A DNA stretch of 64,000 nucleotides from Aldrovandia affinis (taxonomy: Eukaryota; Chordata; Actinopteri; Notacanthiformes; Halosauridae), in the NCBI GenBank assembly GCA_029706075.1, contig JAINUG010000132.1, positions 2,254,501 to 2,318,500 of the forward strand, read 5' to 3'. Within the stretch, counting starts at the first letter, position 1, and the number at the start of each line of letters is the position of its first letter. The notes beneath the pieces were generated by a model. That model was given only the letters and a program-made list of their open reading frames with translations, had not been told where the DNA came from and ran no database searches. Positions 48,244-59,640 of this stretch are shown here, piece after piece. A program made the position numbers and the translations under genes.

Positions 48244-51200
48244 ATGTTTGATAAAACCATGCCTGCTGAGGAGCACTCCGCCCCCTCTGCTAAAGGTGAG
48301 AGATGAGTAAAGAGTGTCTCCTGCATCATTCCTTTCTGAAGACCGTCTTAGGTTCTTCCCTCTGGCGAAATGTGACCGTTTTCCTCGTGGTGTTGTGACA
48401 GAGGCAGAGCCTGGCCAGCCGGAGGTTCTGGGCAGGATGCGGGAGAACAGTAGGTGAGTCCTGGAGCTCCACTATGCACACCAGTTGCCAGCTTTGGCTT
48501 TGCCAGCCAACCTTTGTGAATTGTCTCTAATTTTGCCCCGTCTCGAGGAATTGAAAAGCCAGCTTGCATTTCGATTATTTGTGTCTTTTTCCACTGAAAT
48601 TGTGTCAAATCAAAAAAAAATGCATGTGAATTTAAATAGCAGGATGGACTCATTCCTGAGCAGAAATAGCCATATCTGTGTGTCCTTTATGACTAGTTTG
48701 CAAATAGAAGCCTGTTGGCAGTGGCTTTTTCCCAAATTAGTATCATCAAGCTTATTGGCTTTAATTTTGACTGTATATGCTTTTGGCTTATATGGCAGAT
48801 ACATTACACTATGCTGGCTTGGGATTTTCAAATCAGCCTAGCAACCCTTATGTACACCATTCAGAGGACACACATTGAATACCCCTGACGCATTGTAGTC
48901 AACAGGTAATGCCAGGGGCCCAGATTAGGGTAAAAGTCATACTTGTCAAAGGGCAAGTATCTTAGAAAAGATACTTGTCCTTCCTAAAAGTTGTTTGTCC
49001 TTGGTCTATTCACCTTCCAATTTTCCTGGAAAGTGCGATCTCTGCCCTCTGAATCATATTTTTGCTGAGTTTTTAGCTGATCATCTTTGGTTTTAGCCTT
49101 TTTAGTGGGAGGTGGACTTGCACCCTCAATAAATCTCCACATCTTTGAAAATGCGATCAAAGAAAACGTCGTATGTAGCGACTAGTGCTCTGACTGTACA
49201 GTATATCATAACGTACACTTGAATGAGAGAGATTTTTCCATTCCAAACTAGAGTGTGGTATGGCAGCTAACGTAATAGCTAGCTAATAATTCCTAGATTT
49301 AACCGAGCAGGGATGTGGGAATGATTTGTGCTTGGACTGTAGGACAGAGATGAGAAATCACTGCAGGAAACTCACAGAGATTCTTCAGCCTGGCGGAAGG
49401 GCTGACTGAACTGAATATAGACAGTAACTAGCTAGCTAGTGTTCACGGATATTGCTTGCTAATTCAAGGCTTGGTAAGTGATAAATGCATGATCACTTAC
49501 TAAGCCTTGTATTAGCAAGCAACTAGCAACAACAGATATCGATGCCCAATGTCCGTGAACGCTAACGTTAGCTAGCTAACTAACTAGCTGGTTCTCGCTG
49601 TTGTGTCTATGTGCCGCGATCCGCAAACTTTCTTGATTGCTGCAGAGTCTGGCATAGCAACAACAGCAAACGCACAGACTGCGTGCGAGTGACAATGTGC
49701 CGCTTTTCCCATTTGGAACTGGAAATATTTTTGAATATCCGTGCATGACGTGTTTGTTACGATGCGAGTGTAAAACAGAGATAGTCCCAGTCAGCCTGAA
49801 TTCACGGTCGTCGGCAGGACGATCACTTGGAAATCGAAGGTCGTCCTTCTTAATTTTTTAGTCGTCTTGAGACGCCAGGACAACTGCTAATCTGGGCCCC
49901 TGTAATGCCGTGGCCTCACGTGAACTCTAGAACGCATGGCTAATGCCGAGGTATTGATATGCGACTGTGAGAACATGCTGTGCTCTCTGCCGGGGAACAG
50001 TGCGAGGCCACAGCCTGTCCCCGGCCCCTCCACCGCTGCCCCCAGACAAGGATTCTGCAGCTGCTGCCAGGTGCTCTACAGCAGTGTGGAACAGGTACCC
50101 TCTCCTCGTCCACCCCCCAAACCCCTCACGTGATCTCAGTCTGCTTTTCCTGCATCTGGCTTTTTCAGTTGATGTGATGAGATGAGATGAGATAATACTT
50201 TATTGTCTGCTGACACAGAACATTGTCTTGCATCCATACAGCTTCCCATACACCACCATATTACACATGCACAAACCATAACGACACAAAACATCAGTAC
50301 GTATTATTACACAGTCTTATTCCCTAGTTATTGCACATGGCCTGCACTATTGCCGATTCAGCATTTTAATAGAATACAGAGCACAAGAGTTTTTAAATTA
50401 GTTTTTCTCGGCATTGGGGAGCCTTCCTGAAGTCGATACTTGCTATTCAGCTAGAGTCAGAGGCGATGTGCCTACGTGTGAGGATTGTGTCGGGTGATTG
50501 TCTCCTGCCGCTGTGTCTGCAGCACATTCTGAGCCCGAGGCACCGGGAGGTGGTGAGCAGCACTCGGACGCACGCAGCGTCCAGCAGCCTGATGGAGAGG
50601 TTCCTGCAGGATGTCATTCAGCACCATCCACACCGCTACAACGATACACGGTGAGAGTCTCCCCTTTCCTGGGGAATTATCAGTGGTGTATCCTCGCCTC
50701 TGGTCCCCTGGAGCCCCGTTAATATCCAACTTAAATGAAATATAAGTGACAAAGCCAAATCTCCTGACAAGAACAATGGGAAAAGATTTTTACGTCCACC
50801 CAGATAGACTTATGATTGTTTATTTGACATGTTATTGGAGTTAGGCCTTAAGGCCTTAAAGGGGAATTGTATCCATATTCAGTTTTGTTATATTTTGACC
50901 TTATTTGGTATATTAGATATAAGAATTACACACACACACACACACACGAACATCCGTCTTTGCTTTTGAAAACATCCAGTGTCACTTATCAGTGTACAAA
51001 ATGTTCTGTTGTATATCTTCTATAACATTTTTCATAATGTTATGTGTATTGTCTTGTCCCTGCAAAAACATATTTTGTTTGGGCAGTGCCTGAATAGACC
51101 GTATCCTACAAAATGATTCACACCCTTGTTAAAGATGGAGAAAGAAAGCTGTATATAAATAAATAACAAATTATCGGTATCAGCCGATTGTGTTCTTTGA

Positions 51201-54200
51201 ATGATCAATATTGGTATCAGTCCAGAACTTTCATATCGGTGCATCCCTGCTTATCCTAGTGGCTCTAATGGCTCTAATGTTAAAGGTTAAAAGCACTGTT
51301 TACTGCACTGCCCTGGCTCTGTACAGACACACTGGGGAGCAACTAATGGTGTATGAATAAAACATTTGAACTGAAAGAGCAGACAGAGTAGGACCAATTC
51401 AGCTTGGACATGGGAGTCCACTCTCCGTCTTGGTTCATATGCAGTAAGGCAATAGCTGAAGGAATGTTGAAATCCTTGTATATTTCTAATATTTTAGGTC
51501 AGATGCATTGGACACATGCATTTTGGAGTCAGAAAGTGACTCTAACTTATTAAATATATTTTGCCATTACACAGGTACACAGATCTTCACAGGGCACGAG
51601 TGGTCACTGAATGGTTTGATGAGCCTGAAAATGCTGTAAACCACAGGTGTCAAACTCATTCCATCGAGGGCCGAGTGTATGCAGGTTTTTGTTGCAACCA
51701 ATGCACTACACCAGGTGATTTCACTGATGAGCTCACTTCTTCAACAAAGGAGTGGAACTAATTGAAATCACCTGGTGTACTGCATTGGTTGCAACAAAAA
51801 CCTGCACACACTCGGCCCTCAATGGAATGAGTTTGACACCCCTGCTGTAAACCATATACCACGGCCATCTCAGTCACCAGATCTCAATTCAATTGAACAT
51901 TTATTGGAGATTCTGGAGCGGCGCCTGAGACAGCATTTTCTACCACCATCAACAAAACACCAAATTAAGGAATTTCTTGTGGTTGCATAGCTCCAAGAGT
52001 TCCAGACACTTGTAGAATCTAAGCAAATGCACATTTAAGCTTGTGGTGGCCCAATGCCCTACTAAGACACTTTATGTTTGTGTTTCCTTTACTTTGGCAG
52101 TTAACTGTAGATCACTAGCATAGCTGACTAGTTGAATGAAACTAGCCAAATAGTTAATGAGTAGCTACATGATTTACTTAAAAAAAAAAGAGCAAACTTG
52201 CTGCCAGCCTTGTTTGTGATGCTAACCCAGAGCTTGCTAGCCAGCCAACCAGTTAATGGGTGCATTATTATCTTGTAAAAGAAAAGACCGGAACACTGCT
52301 AGTAGAGTTATATAAACAGTTTATTAAAATGCACAGGGGCTACTGTATGCTCGTAGCCCACAGCAAATAAACCCACTTTTAATACGAGAGATGGCTAACA
52401 TGCATCTAAGCGACGCTTGCCAGGACATAAGAAAACACGATAAAGCTTAAACTAATTACGTTAGGCAGTGGGTTAAAACAGGTACAGTTGCCACCTCTCC
52501 ATTGGTTTATATAAGTGATATAACTAATAAGTGCACCTGTTTACGCGAATGTAGAAGTCCTTTGTGCATAGAGCCTATTCTTCCACCTTCTTTAAGCATT
52601 ACATGCCCCCATGATACTGCACCTTCAGACACCACCATATGAAGTCTATTACACTCCTGCCCCATCTGTGCTAGTTATATATGTGCTATACACCTGGGCC
52701 AGTTATATATCAAAGACACATAGTTAACAAAGTAGTGTCATTAAGCACACGATTTAACAAAGCTTGTAAAACTACAGGAATGATCAGAATCAAATGAGTT
52801 ATTTTCGTTTATACATTTTACATTTTAAGTATTTGTTTTTAATCCAGTACCTTCGGTCCCTCGCCAGTTCACTGAACACCTGTCTCTATGTCCACAGACC
52901 AACTCATGCTGACCTGCCTTCACTGACTAGCCCATTAGTGCCACGAGAGGAGCTCTCGGACGTCTATTCTGCGGTGGAGGACGACGGGGAGACGGTGGGC
53001 ACTCGAGAGGAGTTGCCCAGCTCTGATGAAGAGTCCTGCCAGTTGGTGTATGTGGAGGATGTTTGCTCTGCGGTGGGGATGGGCCCACGGGAAGCAAGAC
53101 CCTCGCCACTGCACCCAGCAGGAAGTAGCTCGTTAGGAGGGGTCAGAGTGAAGACTGGTGTGGACCCCCCTCCTGTGAACAAGGACTCTCCTACCCTGGG
53201 CTTTCTGCACAGGACTAGTGACAGCTGTGCCTTAGCCCCGCCCACATCTACACATTCACCCCTTGCCCAGCCATCCAGCTCAAAGACCCCTCCCCCTGGC
53301 CAGCCCTGCGGCTCACAGGCTCCGCTCCATAGAAAAGCTCGCAAGAAGACCAACCGGCTCAGAAGCAAGACAAGCTCGTCCATTAATTCCTTACCACCAC
53401 CAAAGTGTTGTACGTCTAAGGAGGAACCAGCTTTACACCAGGAGACCAAAAGCCCTACAGTTTGGACCTCGGCACAGGCGCCTTTGAGGGGCACTCAAAG
53501 ACCCTGGACTCCCTCCAGCGAATACTCGGACGCGGTGGAGAATGTGATCGAGGAGGTCATTGAGAAGTATTGTTATGGCCGCAGTCCTAAGAAGCGGCAG
53601 GTGGATGAGGACAGCTTCCACTTGGGTTCCATCACCAACCCCAATTTCTCTGACTCTGGGTCAAGTGTGGGATGGGACACACCTGCAATGGCAGTACTGG
53701 AGACTGCAAAGGCAGAGGTGAAAGATGTCGGAGAGCTTACGGAGGTGCACATAAACCTGGAGGACCAGGTGTACAAAACCCAATTGGACACGGCACTGAA
53801 CTTCCACCCCAGGCCAGACGAGGGAAAGAACGCTGGTGCTGCAAAAGTGAAAGAGTGCAAGATTGACAAGGTTCTCCCTGCACTGCCACACATACCTCAG
53901 TCTTTTGTTGGAAAGACCTGGTCCCAGGTCATGCATGAAGATGACCTGAAGATTGAGTCAATGGTGCGCGAGTTCAGAGAAGGGCGCTTCCGATGCTACT
54001 TTGACAACGAGTCCCTGGCCAAACACGACAAGCGGAGTAAAAAAGGGAAGAGCCAGAAGGAGTGCGTGGAGGACGTGGAGTGGGGAAATGAGGACGTTAT
54101 GCCTCTGATGGATCACCCTGAGGAAGAGCCCGTTTGTCACAGGGTCTTGCAGAGAAGAGCCGGCCGCAGGACTTGGAGACTGGCCTCGCGTTGTCAGGTG

Positions 54201-55405
54201 GTGAAGGTCAGCCACGGCACCCAGACCAACCCGCTGGTCGGCCCCGTCATTCGACGTAAAGTCCTGGAGAAGGCCAGCGCCTCCCTGGTGGATTTGGAGC
54301 CTCGAGAAGACGTCAGCCTCGTGAGGACACCCGACATGAAGACCCGGCTATGTGCGCTGAAGTTGCCCGAATCCTACAGCAGAATCATGAGTCCGTTGCA
54401 AGCGAAAACCTTGGTCTACGTCCTCTCCTCCCCTGACGCGGGACAGGGCACATTGAAGCCCGTCGTTGTCAAGAGATGTGGAAGGAAACGGAAGTCCTCT
54501 GACAATGACAATGCATTCAAGTACAAGTACAAGAGAACCCCGCTGAAGTACTATGATCCCTAACTAACAGAATCTTGAAGATTCCACCCAAGGGAGTGTC
54601 CATGGGCAAGCCAAAACCATTCCCCCATGTCCGGCAGCTCTTCCGCAGCCTCAGCCCCGACATCAACAAGGAGAAGCAGTTTGTGGAGCAAAAGGACACG
54701 TGGAGCTCCTCCAAGGGCCGCGGCAGCAGCAGCCTGGCAGACTTCTGCGCCTCCACGTCGGGCTCCTGTCTGGAGAGCTGCGCCCCCTCCGAGCCCGGCT
54801 CCTCCGTGTCCAGCCGGCGGGCGCTCTTCAGCCGCTCCTCTCTGTCCAGCAGCAGCCGTTTCCTGCTGAGTCCCCTCACCCCCACCCCGTCCCACACAGA
54901 CAGCACCACCAGGGGTCTGGCCTCCGAGCCCGATAGGAGGGTCCAGACCCGGGCCAGGAGGGTCCAGGCCCAGGGGAGGCAGAGCCCAAAGACAGAGTGC
55001 TTGAAAGAGAAGCCTCCTCGACCGGCGAAAGAATCCGCTTCTCCGTACGGCCCCAGGAAGATGGCGGCCGGGCTGCTGCCTAAGAAGGGGCAAGCTACGT
55101 CGGAGTTCCCCGCGAAGCCCTGCAGTTCCAGCAGGGGGCGGTCATCCAAACTGATGGACCATGGAAAAGATCTCACCGAGGACCTCCTCTCTGGAGCAAA
55201 GACCAGGGGTGCCCACCAGCGCAGGGACCCCCCACAGAGAGACACAGGGAAGAAGACACAGCTCAGGGCTAGAGGTTCCATCAAGCCCCCTTCCAAAGCC
55301 ACAGTCATACAGGAACAAAGCTGTACAGCCCTGACACAAACTTCCAGCAGGCACCCCACTGCACCCCTTATGACAAGAACACTTAGAAAGAGGGTGAAGA
55401 GATAG
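48244..55405 (+). CDS. zdbf2: DBF4-type zinc finger protein 2 (five coding exons)
   Basis: Coding exons with GT/AG ends and matching phases: 48244-48295, 48402-48453, 50046-50094, 50523-50650, 52898-55405. The DBF-type zinc finger spans exons 3-4: RQGFCSCCQVLYSSVEQ joins HILSPRHREVV, giving CxxC and two His. It is followed by SSLMERFLQDVIQHHP, a block also present in mammalian ZDBF2. The last exon is long, acidic to basic and mostly disordered, with VGKTWSQVMHEDDLKIESMV, ESYSRIMSPLQAKTLVYVLS and a C-terminal PHVRQLFRSLS block, ending LRKRVKR. About 929 residues would result, far fewer than the more than 2000 of human ZDBF2. One C is missing at 54558-54560: the frame stops after TPLKYYDP, while the next frame continues at once with LTNRILKIPPKG. 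Start: the acceptor abuts ATG 48244; ATG 48259 is an alternative. Function is poorly known; mammalian ZDBF2 is imprinted. Confidence 0.9.
48914..49901. mobile_element. Nonautonomous hAT-like element, 988 bp, with central palindrome
   Basis: The ends AGGGGCCCAGATTAG and CTAATCTGGGCCCCT are inverted repeats, flanked by GTAATGCC at 48906-48913 and 49902-49909. No transposase ORF is seen. Near the left end a small hairpin (CAAGTATC, GATACTTG) occurs. The centre (49441-49561) is a large imperfect palindrome. The insertion is in the zdbf2 intron, ending about 145 bases before the zinc-finger exon. Confidence 0.85.
49441..49561. repeat. Imperfect palindrome (cruciform-capable)
   Basis: GTTCACGGATATTGCTTGCT and AAGGCTTGGTAAGTGAT on the left pair with ATCACTTACTAAGCCTT and TTAGCAAGCAA then TCCGTGAAC on the right. 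The right arm carries about 30 unpaired bases. GCTAGCTAG-type words flank both sides. Confidence 0.85.
50170..50410. repeat. LINE-type 3' end fragment
   Basis: It starts with a GATGAGATGAGATGAGATA run followed by ATACTTTATTGTCTGCTGAC, a reverse-oriented 3' end typical of fish non-LTR elements. Family not assigned. It lies in the zdbf2 intron between the two zinc-finger exons. Confidence 0.55.
51095..51248. mobile_element. hAT-type element fragment
   Basis: The stretch TTATCGGTATCAGCCGATTG through TTTCATATCGGTGCATCCCT is a widely spread hAT terminus in vertebrates. Only the right end is recognisable; the left end was not found. It lies in the large zdbf2 intron. Confidence 0.65.
51555..52107 (+). 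mobile_element. Tc1/mariner-type transposon, 3' part, split by a hAT MITE
   Basis: Before the MITE the frame reads RARVVTEWFDEPENAVNH and after it AVNHIPRPSQSPDLNSIEHL and HFLPPSTKHQIKEFL, the C-terminal half of a Tc1/mariner transposase. The right end, GGCAGTTAACTG followed by TA, matches the terminal repeats of the element at 61519-61933. The left end is missing. It lies in the zdbf2 intron before the last exon. Confidence 0.85.
51642..51844. mobile_element. Palindromic hAT-type MITE, 203 bp, 8-bp target duplication
   Basis: Ends CACAGGTGTCAAACTCATTC and GAATGAGTTTGACACCCCTG; almost the whole unit is palindromic (GGTTTTTGTTGCAACCAATG and CATTGGTTGCAACAAAAACC). The target duplication is CTGTAAAC at 51634-51641 and 51845-51852. 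It is a sibling of the element at 62485-62674. Confidence 0.94.
52120..52790. other. Zdbf2 intron sequence with no recognised feature
   Basis: AT-rich sequence between the Tc1/mariner fragment and the last zdbf2 exon. No ORF, repeat unit or transposon end was recognised. Confidence 0.5.
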
Positions 55406-55413
55406 GACCTTTA

Positions 55414-56797
55414 CAGTAGGCTCCGTTTTTATTCATACCCTTGGTAAAGATGAACAAAAGAGATTGTATAAAATAAACTGTATGTAATATAAAGTGTAAA
55501 GTAATGAGGTATATGTTATGCTCGGAAAATTCAGAAAATTATGTTCTTTAATAGTAATGCATTAGCACGAAGCACAATCGAATGGTTCAGAAAATTATAC
55601 GTTTATGGACTGGTTTTTTGAGATCAAACCACAAATGTTCAATTGGATTCAGGTGTGGAGACTGAAATGGCCACGTCAGGATTTTGATCAGGTCCATATG
55701 CGGCCAAGGTGTAGCTTCCTGGCAGAGGGAACAAGGTTTTTGGACAAAATGTCTTGGTACATGCTGGAGTTCATGGTTCAATCTATTTTACAACCCCAAA
55801 GCATTAAAGATTCACCACCATGTTTCACCATAGGCATGAGGTACTTTTCAACATTACTTGCATTCTTTGAACGCCAAACATAACACTGATGTGCATGTCC
55901 AAAAAGCTTGAGACACGGTTCCAATTGTAGTTCTCTGTGGCTCAGTTGGTAGAGCACAGCGTTGGCAACACTTAGGTTGTGGGTTCAATCCCCACTGGGG
56001 CCACATATACTGAAAATGTATGCATTCACTACTGTAAGTCGCTTTGGATAAAAGCGTCTGCTAAATGGCATATATTAGTTCAGATGTAGTTTGACGAATT
56101 CATTCTTTTTCGGTGAATTGTCTTCAAAAAAGGCTTCCTTCTTGCAACTTTGCCACAAGGTCATTGTCATGTAGGCGTCGTCAAATGGTAGCTTTAGACA
56201 CCTTGTAACCCCAAGACTTGGACTTGGACCTTTTTTTTGCCTCTCTAACCATCCATCTCACTACACGTGGGGGCAAGATAGACTAGAGCGTCCTCTGCCT
56301 GGCAGGTTAGCCACTGTTCCAGTGGCCTTAAACTAAACTAAATTCACACAACAGTTGAAAGCGGTATCTTTTACATTTGACATTTTTGTCTGATGCTTTC
56401 AGGGAGTTCTTTGCCTTTCACCATGATGATGGCTGACCACAGTATTTAAAACGTGTTCCCTCCTTTTTATACCCTAGGGAAACAGGAAACCATTGTAGGC
56501 CGCTGTATAGTTCCATAACCTTCCAATTAACTTCAAATAAGTTGTATATTTATGAAGATTTGTTTTTGTTGGATTCAATTTAAAATAATATTTAGGGGTA
56601 TGAATAATTGTGATCCAGGTGTTTTCTGCAAAAGAAATGTTATTAATAAAACAAAATGTTTTTCTGAACAATTGTATTAGTAATGTGGGTTTGGAATTTT
56701 CTGAGCATAAAATATACCTCATTACGTATATAGTTTATTCTATACAATCTCTTTTGTTCATCTTTATCAAGGGTGTGAATAAAAACTGAGCCTACTG
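55414..56797 (-). mobile_element. Tc1-like transposon, 1384 bp, both ends present, decayed
   Basis: The ends CAGTAGGCTCCGTTTTTATT and AATAAAAACTGAGCCTACTG are inverted repeats of at least 100 bp (GATGAACAAAAGAGATTGTA recurs inverted), flanked by TA at 55412-55413 and 56798-56799. Minus-strand relics of a Tc1 transposase include HFVQKPCSLCQEATPWPHMD and SPHLNPIEHLWFDLKK, the region around the last catalytic acid. A family A SINE (55930-56076) interrupts it. It starts 8 bases after the zdbf2 stop codon, so it lies in the 3' UTR. Confidence 0.93.
55930..56076 (+). mobile_element. tRNA-derived SINE, family A, inside the Tc1-like element
   Basis: GTTCTCTGTGGCTCAGTTGG, GGGTTCAATCCCCACTGGGG and the tail GTCGCTTTGGATAAAAGCGT are all intact. 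The insertion is younger than the Tc1-like element that holds it. Confidence 0.94.
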
Positions 56798-56799
56798 TA

Positions 56800-57145
56800 C
56801 ATCATAGACCAGAGGGATAACCGTTCCCAACGTCTCCTATGGGGAATAAGAGGAACACTACAGTATTCTGTTCTCTGCCCTTCCAGAGTACCGTGGAGTC
56901 ACTCCTTCAGTCCTGCTGGGGCTGTAGAGGAAAGGGAGAAAGGAATGTACATAAAACTTCCTACTTCTCTTTAAAGCTGTACTATTTTGCACAGAATTCG
57001 ACTCCAGTGAAGACCATAGTTTATACTGTAGTTTTCTCTTTTTCTCTTTCTTTTTACAAGCAATCATGCTATTTTTTAAAGTTTATAAGGAATATTTTTT
57101 CTTCGAGGTTTGTCTATTAAATTAATTATTGTCTGTGAATTAAAA
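56800..57145 (+). other. zdbf2: Probable remainder of the zdbf2 3' UTR
   Basis: Unique sequence resumes after the Tc1-like element. ATTAAA signals occur near 57115-57142. If transcription reads through the transposon, this would be the end of the zdbf2 transcript. RNA data would be needed. Confidence 0.35.
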
Positions 57146-57945
57146 AAATTTCATGGCTAATATTTAAAGTGTCATTCAGTGTGTCTGGTGTCTGAGGAAG
57201 TGCCACGTGCCTGCCAATCAAGCTCCTCTTGATAAGTGGAGCAGGATGAGAGGAATAACTGGCACTTTCATATCCACACATGTTAGAGTGTGCTCCGTCA
57301 TTCCTCTCCTGTTAACGCAGGTTGGTGAGCATTAATAGAGTTAATGAAATTAGTAGAGTTCTGTGGTGTCCTATTATTAACGCAGGTTTGTGTATTTACT
57401 GTGATCATATCCTCTCCTATATGTCATAGCTTGGTGTGTATTGATTTGTGGTGTCAAGCATACATCACTCTGGAGTGTTCAATGACTCTGTCCCTCTCAC
57501 ATCAACGCACGTTTTCTCACATTTCAGACCCACAAAAGCCTGAGTCCCTGTCCTAATATGCTGGGCTATTTCTGGAGCAAGTCAAATCCCTCATGAATAT
57601 TAATTAGTGAGAGATTCATGCTGGCGAACAGAGCGCTAAGCCCCGTTCCTGCCCGTATAGGGCTGTATGTGTTAACCTGGTGAGAAGTGCATGATGGGTA
57701 GGTAGGTCAGTCAGTGAGAGGTGGTGGGTGCCTGTTCAATCACATATCCTAACACTAGAACTGTGCGCCTAGTATTGAGATATTGAACTTTTTTTTGTTT
57801 TTTTTTTGCACTTATTATAGAAGGGTTACACATATTTATGAATAAACAAGAATATTGTAATATATTTGTAGGAAAACGGGCAAATTTATATAAACATGCA
57901 ACATTTACCCTCAAGGAACTGAATAAGTTAATACATGTGTGTATG
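57146..57945. other. Intergenic sequence with no recognised feature
   Basis: AT-rich unique-looking DNA with partially similar phrases (for example TTAACGCAGGTT near 57312 and TTAACGCAGGTT near 57376), which may be remains of an old tandem duplication. No coding signal. Confidence 0.4.
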
Positions 57946-57947
57946 TA

Positions 57948-58856
57948 CAGTCAGGTCCAGAATTATTAGCACCGTTGATGAAAATGAGCAAAAAGACTGT
58001 AGAAAACAAATAGCATTACTGATATACTGATACTGATATTGATATTGTAATTTTCCAACATGTGGAACATATTTGACTTTATAAATGATTCAATAGAATC
58101 CACCAATTTTTCTAATTATAAAAGATTTCACAATCATAAACACCCCTGTGTGTAGTACTTGGTGCAGCCTCTACTGGCAAGGACAATGGCACAGCCTATT
58201 TCTATAATGTTTAATAGGGTTGACAAACACATTAGGAGGGATCTTGGACCATTTCTCTATGCAGAACTTTTCAAGATCCTTGATATCCTTAGGTTTGCCC
58301 TTATGGACTGCCCTCTTCAATTCAGACCACATGTTTTCGGTTTTAAGTCCAGAGACTGGTGCAGAGCCCTGACGATGGTTAGGGGTATGTTTCTGTGGTT
58401 TTTTTGTACCCATTACCTGACTTGTGTAGATCAACTATCTGTCTCTTTTGATTTGACAGGTCTTTGGCTTTCCCCATGGTGATGGATGACAAAGGGATTT
58501 TACATGTGTGTTACCTCATTTTTATACCCCAGTGAAACAGGAAGAGATGGAAGGCCACAATACAGTTCCTTTAGACTAAGATTAACTCAACGAAGTAGAA
58601 TTTTCTTTCAGATTTCACTTTGTTTGGTTTTATTTAAAATAATCTTTAGGGGTGCCAATCATTTTGACACCTACATTTTTCAGAAAGGGTAGTATTACCC
58701 AATAAAAAGAAAAGAAAAATTATAATAATTGTATTACAATAAAAGTGTATAGTTTTCCCATGTTTGAGCATAAAATCCAGCTAGTTATCCGTGTTGTTTA
58801 TATTATACAGCCTTTTTTTCCTCATTTTCATCAAGGCCAATAACTGGACCTGACTC
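57948..58856 (-). mobile_element. Tc1-like transposon, 909 bp, internally deleted
   Basis: Ends CAGTCAGGTCCAGAATTATT and GGCCAATAACTGGACCTGACT are inverted repeats that continue with GATGAAAATGAG inside; TA flanks at 57946-57947 and 58857-58858. The minus strand encodes the transposase C-terminus: WSELKRAVHKGKPKDIKDLE, KFCIEKWSKIPPNVFVN and IKHYRNRL. The N-terminal DNA-binding part was not seen. Confidence 0.9.
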
Positions 58857-59417
58857 TATATATAGAGGTTTTTTTAACACCATTTCATGTATCAGTACCC
58901 TAAAGCTATATTTGCAGAGCCATTTTCAATCTGAACATTTCTATGACCCAAATATTAAAGTGGCTATTATCCAGGGGTTACGAGGAATGAGGCAGAGCCC
59001 CATTGCACCACTTAGAATGGGATCACAAAAAACCTCCTGAAACGTGATCGTACTCCGTTCCAAAATTCCATCAAGTAGTACATCCGTAAGATTGTGAACC
59101 TCAACATACAGGCCTTTACTACTTAATAAGCGTGTGTTCGCATCAAATTTCACATCTGAAATAGTCTGACAGCCTCTTGTATTGAGAAGAAATGGTATGA
59201 TACAATCATGTTATTTAAATTGTGAGTATTCAAGCTTAAATCTATGGAAAGATACTAGCTCATTTGCTTTGAAGGTAGCTGTAATGCGGACTATAATCAG
59301 ATGCTTTTTCTGAATGGCTGCCACGTGAACGCTAAGACAGCTTGTAATGCTTTTGAACAGATGTTAATAGTGTGTAGGATGAAAGCAATGGTATTAGCTA
59401 ACCAGCAAGTTGGAGAC

Positions 59418-59640
59418 ATTCAATTCAATAAACTTAATTTACCCCCCGAGGGGCAATTATAACAGGAAGGCAACATCCAAATGAACAAGCTAAGGCAGTG
59501 CAAAATCAGACTTACAAGACAATCTGTGTGCTGATAATACAGTGCAAAGTCAGGATGTGGGCTGCTGGGCACTGGGTGAAAGGGAAAGGGCAATATGTTG
59601 GGAGGTGTGCAGTGCAAACGGGAGGGGGCTGACATTGCCA
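59418..59640. repeat. LINE-type 3' end fragment
   Basis: ATTCAATTCAATAAACTTAA followed by CCCCCGAGGGGCAATT is a reverse-oriented 3' end found in fish non-LTR elements, with repeated GTGCAAA phrases behind it. Family not assigned. Confidence 0.55.

Noticed and set aside
48485-48841. 118-codon plus-strand ORF after the second zdbf2 coding exon
   Set aside because: It follows a good donor at 48454 in intron sequence and shows no recognisable domain; zdbf2 phases fit without it.
58159-58482. 107-codon plus-strand ORF
   Set aside because: It is antisense to the Tc1 transposase C-terminus inside the element at 57948-58856.
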